The translations under genes and the position numbers were made by a program. From Schlegelella_A sp031360885 (GTDB lineage: Bacteria > Pseudomonadota > Gammaproteobacteria > Burkholderiales > Burkholderiaceae_C), in contig JANMCC010000264.1 in assembly GCA_031360885.1 (NCBI GenBank), positions 1 to 6,713 on the forward strand: a DNA stretch of 6,713 nt. The letters run 5' to 3'. Positions 1 to 5,800 of the stretch are shown in pieces (position 1 is the stretch's first letter; each line of letters starts with the position of its first letter). The notes beneath the pieces were generated by a model. It was not told the origin of the DNA and made no database searches. It saw only the letters and a program-made list of their open reading frames with translations.

Positions 1-801
1 AAGACCTGGACCGAGTTCAAGCAGGTGGCCGAGTTCTTCTCCGGCAAGCAGATCGACGGCAAGAAGGTCTACGGCACCTACCTCTTCACCGAGCGCGGCT
101 CCGAAGGCATCACGATGGGCGTGAGCAACGTGCTCTATCCCTTCGGCTTCAAGTACCAGGATCCGAAGAAGGCCTACGCGATGGACGGCTTCGTCAACGG
201 GCCCGACGCGATCAAGGGGCTCGAGTTCTACAAGGCGCTCTACAAGTGCTGCACCCCGCCGGGGCTGACCAACTCGTACATGGGCGAGGGCCTGGACGCG
301 TTCAAGTCGGGCCAGGTGGCGATGATGATGAACTGGTTCGCCTTCTTCCCGGGCCTCTACAAGGACCCGAACGTCGGCGGCGACAAGATCGGCTTCTTCG
401 TCAACCCGAGCGACAAGGGCAAGGGCTCGCAGCTCGGCGGCCAGGGGATCTCGGTCGTCGCGTACTCGCCGAACCGGGCCGAGGCGCTTGCGTACATCAA
501 GTGGTTCGCCACGCCCGAGGTGCAGAAGAAGTGGTGGGCGCTGGGCGGCTATTCGGTGCACAAGGCGGTGCTGCAGGATCCGGGCTTCACCAAGAGCGCG
601 CCGTTCGCCTCCGAGTTCCTGACGGCGATGGACCAGGTGGTCGACTTCTGGGCCGACCCGAGCTATGCGCAGCTCCTGCTCGCCGAGCAGAAGCGCGTGC
701 ATGACTTCGTCGTCGCCGACAAGGGCACGGCAAAGGAGGCGCTCGACGGCCTGCTCGCCGACTGGAAGAAGGTGTTCAAGGAAGACGGCAAGCTGAAGTA
801 G
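1..801 (+). CDS. ABC transporter periplasmic solute-binding protein, family 1 (C-terminal part)
   Basis: The frame is open from base 1 to the TAG at 799-801, giving 266 residues with no start inside the window. Family-1 binding proteins are usually 400-450 residues, so the signal peptide and roughly 150-180 N-terminal residues lie upstream. The product should be a periplasmic receptor that delivers a sugar or polyol to the permeases encoded just downstream. Visible family traits are the opening TWTEFKQVAEFF segment, which resembles the inter-lobe helix of these proteins, an aromatic-rich stretch MNWFAFFPGLY (about fragment residues 100-110), the GGQGISVVAYS strand (about 146-156) and the APEVQ-like TPEVQKKWWALGGYS helix (about 171-185). 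The last 30 residues are lysine-rich, as is common for the final helix. A vicinal Cys-Cys pair lies at 247-252. The substrate cannot be read directly; the neighbouring kinase genes suggest a short polyol or ketose. The family assignment is firm, the ligand is not. Confidence 0.93.
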   Translation, partial: KTWTEFKQVAEFFSGKQIDGKKVYGTYLFTERGSEGITMGVSNVLYPFGFKYQDPKKAYAMDGFVNGPDAIKGLEFYKALYKCCTPPGLTNSYMGEGLDAFKSGQVAMMMNWFAFFPGLYKDPNVGGDKIGFFVNPSDKGKGSQLGGQGISVVAYSPNRAEALAYIKWFATPEVQKKWWALGGYSVHKAVLQDPGFTKSAPFASEFLTAMDQVVDFWADPSYAQLLLAEQKRVHDFVVADKGTAKEALDGLLADWKKVFKEDGKLK

Positions 802-815
802 TTCGCCGAGGGACG

Positions 816-840
816 AGCCGGCGCACCGCGTGCGCCGGCT
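816..840 (+). promoter_or_regulatory. GC-rich stem-loop between binding-protein and permease genes
   Basis: A perfect 10-bp inverted repeat (AGCCGGCGCA at 816-825, TGCGCCGGCT at 831-840) can add a C-G pair at 826/830, giving an 11-bp stem with a CGC loop. It starts 14 nt after the binding-protein stop and ends 35 nt before the first permease start. No T-run follows (TCCCGACG), so a classical intrinsic terminator is unlikely. In binding-protein operons such as malE-malF, a hairpin at this position protects the upstream mRNA and keeps the binding protein in excess over the membrane subunits. That role here is inferred from position and structure. Confidence 0.6.
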
Positions 841-875
841 TCCCGACGCCCCAACGCATCCCGACCCCCTGACCG

Positions 876-1829
876 ATGAGCGCTGCCGAGCAACTGGCCC
901 TTCGCGCCGCCGAGGCGACGCCGGCCCCCTTGTTGCGCCGCATGCGCGGCCTCTCCGACCGGGCGATCGCGTGGCTCTTCATCGCGCCGACGATGCTGCT
1001 GCTGCTGGCGATCAACATCTTTCCGCTGATCTGGACGATCAAGCTCTCGTTCACCAACTTCCGCGCCAACCGGCCGAATGCCGAGGTCGTGAATGTCGGC
1101 ATCGACAACTACGTCTCGGTCCTGACCGACCCCGACATCTGGGGTCCGATGCAGGCGACCGCGCATTTCCTGTTCTGGACGATCGCGCTGCAGACCCTGA
1201 TCGGCTTCGCTCTCGCCTACCTGATCGACCGCAAGTTCCGCGGCCACGGCTTCTGGACCACGCTGATCCTGATCCCGATGATGCTGTCGCCGGCGGTGGT
1301 GGGCAACTTCTGGGCTTTCATCTACCAGCCGCAGATCGGCCTCTTCAACTACGCGGTGTCGTTCTTCACCGGCATCGCGCCCTCGAGCTTCGAGATGCTC
1401 GGCTCGGTGCGGCTCGCGCCCTGGGCGATCGTCATCGTCGACACCTGGATGTGGACGCCCTACGTCATGCTGATCTGCCTGGCCGGGTTGCGCAGCATCC
1501 CCGACTACATCTACGAGGCGGCCGAGGTCGACCGGGCCTCGGCCTGGCGCCAGTTCTGGAGCATCACGCTGCCGATGGTGCTGCCCTTCATCATGCTCGC
1601 GGTGCTGTTCCGCGGCATCGAGAACTTCAAGATGTTCGACCTGGTGAACCTGCTCACCAACGGCGGGCCGGGCTCGACCACCGAGGTGGTCTCGATCACG
1701 CTGAAGCGCGAGGCCTTCGAGAAGTGGCGCACCGGGTACTCGTCGGCGCTGGCGATCATCCTGTTCGTCGCCGTGTTCGGCCTGGCCAACATCTCCGTCA
1801 AGGCGCTCAACGCCGTGAAGAACCGTTAG
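876..1829 (+). CDS. Carbohydrate ABC transporter permease, MalF-type inner-membrane subunit
   Basis: This 317-residue integral membrane protein is one half of the transport channel in the cytoplasmic membrane. Six hydrophobic helices are seen at about residues 31-54, 94-117, 126-149, 180-204, 231-247 and 289-310, the usual core count for this class. The cytoplasmic EAA coupling loop that docks on the ATPase is residues 214-233, from EAAEVDR to ITLP, followed by the family-typical GGPGSTTE (263-270). The usual EAA-loop glycine is replaced by Arg220. The start is ATG 876: an in-frame TGA at 870-872 excludes anything upstream, and the next Met (residue 23) would leave a very short N-terminus before helix 1. 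No Shine-Dalgarno-like purine run precedes the ATG. The second permease begins 7 nt after the TAG, so the two are co-transcribed and should form a heterodimer. Confidence 0.95.
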   Translation: MSAAEQLALRAAEATPAPLLRRMRGLSDRAIAWLFIAPTMLLLLAINIFPLIWTIKLSFTNFRANRPNAEVVNVGIDNYVSVLTDPDIWGPMQATAHFLFWTIALQTLIGFALAYLIDRKFRGHGFWTTLILIPMMLSPAVVGNFWAFIYQPQIGLFNYAVSFFTGIAPSSFEMLGSVRLAPWAIVIVDTWMWTPYVMLICLAGLRSIPDYIYEAAEVDRASAWRQFWSITLPMVLPFIMLAVLFRGIENFKMFDLVNLLTNGGPGSTTEVVSITLKREAFEKWRTGYSSALAIILFVAVFGLANISVKALNAVKNR

Positions 1830-1836
1830 GGACGAC

Positions 1837-2793
1837 GTGCGCATCGGACTCAGCACAGCGCATTCGGTGGTCGAGCCCTCGACCCTGGCGAAGACCGTGG
1901 CGATGACGCTGGTGATCCTCTATGCCTTCATCACCCTGGTGCCGCTCGGCTGGATCCTGCTCACCAGCATCAAGAGCCCGCCCGACTCGATCAGCTATCC
2001 GCCCAAGGTCGTGTTCGAGCCCTCGCTCGAGGGCTACTGCAACCTGTTCACGACGCGCTCGCGGCAGACCGAGGAATACATCAAGAGCCTGCCGCCCGCC
2101 GTCGACACCTGCGACAGCCTGGCGCGGCGCAACAGCATGGTGGTGGTGAGCCGCTCGAACTACCTGCCGCGCTTCCTCAACTCGCTGATCATCGCCGGCG
2201 GCTCGACCCTGCTCTCGGTCGGCCTCGGCGTCATGGCGGCGTACGCGTTCTCGCGCTTCAAGGTGCCGGGCAAGGACGACCTGATGTTCTTCATCCTCTC
2301 GACCCGGATGATGCCGCCGATCGCCGTGGCGATCCCGATCTACCTGATGTACCGCGAGCTGGGCCTCTCGGACACCAAGCTCGGCATGATCCTGCTCTAC
2401 AGCGCGGTCAACGTCTCGCTCGCCGTCTGGCTGCTGAAGGGCTTCATCGACGAGATCCCGCGCGAGTACGAAGACGCGGCGATGGTCGACGGCTACACCC
2501 GCCTGCAGGCCTTCCGCAAGGTGGTGCTGCCGCAGGCCGCGACCGGCATCGTCGCGACCGCGATCTTCTGCCTGATCTTCGCCTGGAACGAGTACGCCTT
2601 CGCCGTGCTGCTCACCAGCGGCGAGGCGCAGACGGCGCCGCCCTTCATTCCGATCATCATCGGCGAGGGCGGCCAGGACTGGCCCGCCGTCGCCGCGGGC
2701 ACGACGCTCTTCCTCGTGCCGATCCTGGTCTTCACCGTGCTGCTGCGCAAGCACCTGCTGCGCGGCATCACCTTCGGCGCGGTGCGCAAATGA
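1837..2793 (+). CDS. Carbohydrate ABC transporter permease, MalG-type, with enlarged periplasmic loop
   Basis: This 318-residue partner permease starts at GTG 1837, with AGGGA at 1828-1832 as the likely ribosome site. Hydrophobic helices lie at about residues 20-44, 113-138, 148-172, 181-203, 235-257 and 286-304. The EAA coupling loop is residues 212-232 (EDAAMVDGY to VVLP) and keeps the conserved Asp-Gly (218-219). The C-terminus HLLRGITFGAVRK is characteristic of MalG-like permeases, in which the end of the protein contacts the ATPases. The first periplasmic loop is about 67 residues, roughly twice what short MalG-type permeases carry, and contains Cys68 and Cys92 plus many charged residues; it may touch the binding protein. 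The TGA stop overlaps the ATG of the next gene by 4 nt (ATGA), implying coupled translation. The family is clear; the loop's role is inferred. Confidence 0.95.
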   Translation: MRIGLSTAHSVVEPSTLAKTVAMTLVILYAFITLVPLGWILLTSIKSPPDSISYPPKVVFEPSLEGYCNLFTTRSRQTEEYIKSLPPAVDTCDSLARRNSMVVVSRSNYLPRFLNSLIIAGGSTLLSVGLGVMAAYAFSRFKVPGKDDLMFFILSTRMMPPIAVAIPIYLMYRELGLSDTKLGMILLYSAVNVSLAVWLLKGFIDEIPREYEDAAMVDGYTRLQAFRKVVLPQAATGIVATAIFCLIFAWNEYAFAVLLTSGEAQTAPPFIPIIIGEGGQDWPAVAAGTTLFLVPILVFTVLLRKHLLRGITFGAVRK

Positions 2794-3014
2794 ACATCGA
2801 AGACGAGCTGCGCACGCCGCCCGTGGCCGACCCGCATCCGCGCTGGCCGCGGTGGCTGCGGCGCGGCCCGCTCGAGCTCGCGGCCAGCGGCGTGATCGCA
2901 CTCGGCATCGTCATGATGCTGCAGCCGTTTGCCCTCGTGCTCTTCACCTGGTCGTTCGTCACCACGCTTGCCGGCGTCGCGATGTTCACCGTCGTCTCCA
3001 AGTTCCCCGCCTGA
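2790..3014 (+). CDS. Small two-helix membrane protein inside the ABC transporter operon
   Basis: This 74-residue protein starts at ATG 2790, overlapping the permease stop. Residues 1-28 are polar, proline- and arginine-rich (RWPRWLRRGP), followed by two hydrophobic stretches at about 29-47 (LELAASGVIALGIVMMLQP) and 49-70 (LVLFTWSFVTTLAGVAMFTVVS), then a short KFPA tail. By the positive-inside rule both ends would be cytoplasmic, forming a hairpin in the inner membrane. No catalytic motif or signal-peptidase site is evident. Its place between the permeases and the ATPases, with overlapping or nearly adjacent stops and starts, argues that it is a real gene and probably an accessory or assembly factor of this transporter. 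Rhizobial glycerol ABC operons also carry a small membrane protein (GlpU), but I do not see that this one belongs to the same family. Function is unknown. Confidence 0.8.
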   Translation: MNIEDELRTPPVADPHPRWPRWLRRGPLELAASGVIALGIVMMLQPFALVLFTWSFVTTLAGVAMFTVVSKFPA

Positions 3015-3017
3015 GGA
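3013..3017 (+). promoter_or_regulatory. Ribosome binding site fixing the first ATPase start
   Basis: GAGGA lies 10 nt before GTG 3028 and overlaps the stop of the small membrane protein gene. It supports GTG 3028 over the in-frame ATG at 2929, which would add 33 serine/proline-rich residues translated from the body of the preceding gene. Confidence 0.65.
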
Positions 3018-3027
3018 CCGACGAGCC

Positions 3028-4122
3028 GTGGCCGAGATCCGTGTCGAACGCCTGCACAAGGCCTTCGCCGACTTCGTGGCGGTGAAGGACTCGACCTTCA
3101 CCGTCAAGGACGGCGAGTTCTTCTGTCTGCTCGGCCCCTCGGGCTGCGGCAAGACGACGACGCTGCGCATGATCGCCGGCCTCGAGTTGCCGACCGAGGG
3201 CAAGAACTTCCTCGGCGGCGAGGACGTCACCTGGAAGCGCGCCTCGCAGCGCGACATCGCGTTCGTGTTCCAGCTGTTCGCGCTCTACCCGCACCTGAAC
3301 GTGCGCAGGAACATCGCCTTTCCGCTCGTCTCGCAAGGCATGCCGCGGGCCGAGATCGAGCGCAAGGTCGAGGAGGCGGCGCGCATCCTGCAGATCACGC
3401 GCCTGCTCGACAGTCCCGTCTCCGGCCTCTCGAGCGGCGACCGGCAGCGGGTCGCGCTCGGCCGCGCCATCGTCCGCCAGCCGCTCGCCTTCATGATGGA
3501 CGAGCCGCTGGGCGCGCTCGACTCCGAGTTCCGCGAGCTGATGTGCGCCGAGCTGCGCGGCCTGCACGACCGGCTGAAGGCGACCATGGTCTACGTCACC
3601 CACGACCAGATGGAGGCGATGGCGATGGCCGACACCATCGCCATCATGAACAACGGCGGGAGAGTGCAGCTCGGCGCGCCGCAGGGGGTCTTCGACCGGC
3701 CGGCGTCGGTGTTCGTCGCCGACTTCATCGGCGCCCCGGCGATGAACTTCATTCCCTTCGCCGGCAGCTACGCGGCCGGCGCGAGCGAAGTGACGATCGG
3801 CGGCGCGCGCGTCGCCGTGCCCGCGCTGGCCGAGGCGGCTCCGGGCGGCGAGCTGCTCTGCGGCGTACGCCCCGAGCACGTGCGCTTCGACGACGCCTCG
3901 GGCCTGCGCGCCGAGGTCCTCGGCAGCGAGTACCTGGGGCACAGCCAGATCGTGACCGTCACCACGTCGGTCGGCTCGACGCTGCGGGCCAAGGTCGGGC
4001 CGCAGGTCCGGGCCGAGCGCGGCGAGCACGTCGGCCTGGCGTTCGACGCGCGCACGGTCTCGCTGTTCGACAAGCCCAGCGGAAGAGCTCTGGCCCTGCG
4101 CCGCGAGGCGACGCATGGCTGA
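3028..4122 (+). CDS. ABC transporter ATPase (MalK-like, TOBE domain), first of a pair, altered signature motif
   Basis: This 364-residue cytoplasmic ATPase energises the permease pair. Starting at GTG 3028, the product begins AEIRVERLHKAF, the normal first strand of this family. Motifs in order: Walker A GPSGCGKT (36-43), Q-loop Gln82 in VFQLFALYPH, signature LSSGD (134-138) in place of LSGGQ, Walker B MMDEP with Glu159, D-loop ALD (163-165) and switch His192 in VTHDQ. Residues from about 235 form a MalK-type C-terminal TOBE/regulatory domain (GVRPEHVRF at 279-287). Everything needed for ATP hydrolysis is present except the canonical signature. A second, different ATPase follows with an 8-nt overlap, so a heterodimer is likely, and this LSSGD would face the partner's Walker A. 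Because the surrounding residues (DRQRVALGRA) are well preserved, the change looks like a family variant rather than decay. Confidence 0.95.
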   Translation: MAEIRVERLHKAFADFVAVKDSTFTVKDGEFFCLLGPSGCGKTTTLRMIAGLELPTEGKNFLGGEDVTWKRASQRDIAFVFQLFALYPHLNVRRNIAFPLVSQGMPRAEIERKVEEAARILQITRLLDSPVSGLSSGDRQRVALGRAIVRQPLAFMMDEPLGALDSEFRELMCAELRGLHDRLKATMVYVTHDQMEAMAMADTIAIMNNGGRVQLGAPQGVFDRPASVFVADFIGAPAMNFIPFAGSYAAGASEVTIGGARVAVPALAEAAPGGELLCGVRPEHVRFDDASGLRAEVLGSEYLGHSQIVTVTTSVGSTLRAKVGPQVRAERGEHVGLAFDARTVSLFDKPSGRALALRREATHG

Positions 4123-5146
4123 CTTGCGCCTCGAGCGCGTGGGCAAGCGCTTCGGCACCACAACCGCGGTTCACGAGCTCTCGCTCGACATCGCCAGCGG
4201 CGAGTTCATCGTCCTGCTCGGGCCCAGCGGCGCCGGCAAGACGACGACGCTGCGCCTGGTGGCCGGCCTCGAGACGCCCGATACAGGCAGCGTCTTCATC
4301 GGCGGCCACGACGTCACCCGCACCGCGCCGGCGCTGCGCGACGTCACCTTCGTCTTCCAGCAGTACTCGCTCTATCCGCACCTGAGCGTCTACGACAACC
4401 TCGCTTTTCCGCTGCGCTCGCCGCTGCGCCGCGTGCCCGAGGCGAAGGTGCACGAGAAGGTGCTGGAGATCGCGCGCCTGCTGCGCATCGAGGACAAGCT
4501 GGCGAATCCGGCGACCCGCCTCTCGGGCGGGCAGATGCAGCGCGTGGCGATCGGCCGGGCCCTGGTGCGCGAGCCCGCGGTGACGCTGATGGACGAGCCG
4601 CTGTCCTCGCTCGACGCCAAGCTGCGCAACGACCTGCGCCTCGAGCTGAAGCGGATCCAGCAGGACCTCGGCGCGACCATGCTCTACGTCACCCACGACC
4701 AGACCGAGGCGCTGACCCTGGCGACGCGGATCGGCGTGCTCGACCGCGGCCACCTGGCGCAGGTGGGCAGCCCGCGGGAGATCTACGAGAACCCGCAGAC
4801 CAGCGCCGTCGCCGCGCGCCTCGGCTCGCCGCGCATCAACCTCGTGCCGCGCGCCGCGCTCGGCGCCTGGCCCGCGCCCGAGGGCGCGGTCACGCTCGGC
4901 GTGCGCGCCGAGCACCTGCACCTGCGCAACGGCGCCGCCGCGGCCGGACCTTCGCTGCGCGCGACGGTGCGGCGGATCGAGCTGCTGAGCGACCCGCGCC
5001 TGGTGCACCTGGCGCTCGCCGACGGCGCCGCCGAGCTGATCAGCGCCGCCCCGGCGAACGGCTCGGTCGAGCCCGGCAGCCAGGTGAATGTGGACATGGA
5101 CCGACCGCTCTGGTTCGACGCCGCCGGCCGGCGCGTCGCCGCCTGA
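4115..5146 (+). CDS. ABC transporter ATPase (MalK-like, TOBE domain), second of a pair, canonical motifs
   Basis: This 343-residue ATPase has the full set of motifs: Walker A GPSGAGKT (36-43), Q-loop Gln82 (VFQQYSLYPH), signature LSGGQ (136-140), Walker B LMDEP with Glu161, D-loop SLD and switch His194 (VTHDQ). The C-terminal TOBE-like region begins near residue 240 and includes LGVRAEHLHL (261-270). It is clearly paralogous to the preceding ATPase but not a recent duplicate: the two differ throughout, especially in the last 100 residues. The start is ATG 4115 with GAGG at 4105-4108; the first eight bases ATGGCTGA contain the stop of the upstream gene, so translation is probably coupled. Two distinct ATPase genes per transporter is the arrangement seen in rhizobial glycerol transporters, whereas many sugar transporters use a single MalK homodimer. 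Confidence 0.95.
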   Translation: MADLRLERVGKRFGTTTAVHELSLDIASGEFIVLLGPSGAGKTTTLRLVAGLETPDTGSVFIGGHDVTRTAPALRDVTFVFQQYSLYPHLSVYDNLAFPLRSPLRRVPEAKVHEKVLEIARLLRIEDKLANPATRLSGGQMQRVAIGRALVREPAVTLMDEPLSSLDAKLRNDLRLELKRIQQDLGATMLYVTHDQTEALTLATRIGVLDRGHLAQVGSPREIYENPQTSAVAARLGSPRINLVPRAALGAWPAPEGAVTLGVRAEHLHLRNGAAAAGPSLRATVRRIELLSDPRLVHLALADGAAELISAAPANGSVEPGSQVNVDMDRPLWFDAAGRRVAA

Positions 5147-5170
5147 ACGGCCCGACGGGCTTTCGATTCC

Positions 5171-5174
5171 GGAG
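5171..5174 (+). promoter_or_regulatory. Ribosome binding site fixing the dhaL start
   Basis: GGAG at 5171-5174 is 8 nt before ATG 5183 but only 2 nt before the in-frame TTG at 5177. The spacing selects the ATG. This is the only clear site in the 36-nt gap after the second ATPase gene. Confidence 0.7.
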
Positions 5175-5182
5175 CATTGCCG

Positions 5183-5800
5183 ATGGACCACCAATCCCTG
5201 ATCCGGGCCGCGACCCAGACGCTGATCGAGCATGTCGACGAGCTGACCGAGCTCGACAGCGCCATCGGCGACGGCGACCACGGCCTCAACATGAAGCGCG
5301 GCGCGCTCGCGATCCAGGCGAAGCTGGGCGAAGGGCAGGGCGCCGGCTCGCTGAACGAGGCGCTGAAGTCCGCGGGCACCACCTGCATGAGCACGATCGG
5401 CGGCTCGTCGGGGCCGGTGTTCGGCACCTTGCTCGTCACGCTCGCCAAGGAGCTGCCGGCCGAGCCCGGCCCGCACGACCTGGCCGCTGCCCTGGCCGCG
5501 GGCATCGCCGCGCTCACCCGCCTCGGCAAGGCCCAGGTCGGACAGAAGACGCTGCTCGACGTGCTCGATCCGGTGCAGCGCCTGCTCGCCGCGAGCGACC
5601 CCGCGTCGCCGGACATCGTCGTCCGGGTGCGGCAGTGCGCCTTCGACAGCGCCGCCGCCACCGCGGCGATGGACGCGATCCGCGGCCGCGCCTCGTTTCT
5701 CGGCGACCGGGCCCTCGGCCACGTCGACCCCGGCTCGCGCTCGATGGCGCTCATCATCGGCGCCGTCTGCGACGGACTCTCCACAGCGAGGACACCATGA
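5183..5800 (+). CDS. dhaL: Dihydroxyacetone kinase subunit DhaL (nucleotide-binding subunit)
   Basis: This 205-residue protein is close in length to E. coli DhaL (210). DhaL holds the nucleotide and two magnesium ions and passes a phosphoryl group to the ketose bound on DhaK. The metal-binding motif is LDSAIGDGDHGLNM (residues 24-37), with Asp25, Asp30 and Asp32 as the expected Mg ligands. Next come the Gly-rich STIGGSSGPVFGT (70-82) and the C-terminal nucleotide-site stretch GRASFLGDRALGHVDPGS (168-185), which matches GRASYLGERSIGHQDPG of the E. coli protein. All catalytic features look intact. The stop overlaps the dhaK start (ATGA), consistent with a fixed-ratio complex. Whether it works with free ATP or holds a permanent ADP recharged by a PTS protein (DhaM) cannot be decided from this sequence; no dhaM is in the window. 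Confidence 0.94.
   Translation: MDHQSLIRAATQTLIEHVDELTELDSAIGDGDHGLNMKRGALAIQAKLGEGQGAGSLNEALKSAGTTCMSTIGGSSGPVFGTLLVTLAKELPAEPGPHDLAAALAAGIAALTRLGKAQVGQKTLLDVLDPVQRLLAASDPASPDIVVRVRQCAFDSAAATAAMDAIRGRASFLGDRALGHVDPGSRSMALIIGAVCDGLSTARTP

Noticed and set aside
830..1906. Long + strand frame overlapping the first permease in another frame.
   Set aside because: It is Arg/Pro/His/Asp-rich with no hydrophobic helices or motifs; the permease in the neighbouring frame explains this stretch.
2790..3014. Assignment of the small protein as GlpU (the DUF2160 protein of glycerol transporters).
   Set aside because: The position in the operon is similar, but I could not recognise the sequence as that family; only a profile search could settle it.
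2929..3027. Upstream ATG 2929 as start of the first ATPase.
   Set aside because: It would add 33 Ser/Pro-rich residues out of frame within the small membrane protein gene; GTG 3028 has a ribosome site and gives the normal ATPase N-terminus.
5150..5160. GCCCG-A-CGGGC inverted repeat followed by TTT, as a terminator before dhaL.
   Set aside because: Only about four base pairs can form with a 3-nt loop and the T-run is three bases. It is too weak to call, and dhaL follows closely with its own ribosome site.
5177..5182. TTG 5177 as start of dhaL.
   Set aside because: GGAG ends only 2 nt before it, too close for initiation; ATG 5183 is 8 nt away.
3959..5722. A 587-residue open frame on the minus strand opposite the second ATPase and dhaL.
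   Set aside because: Its composition is low-complexity Arg/Ala/Gly/His/Glu with no recognisable motif, and the + strand carries intact ATPase and kinase genes. It is an antisense shadow of GC-rich codons, as are the minus-strand frames at 663-1856, 1807-2901 and 2986-4161.
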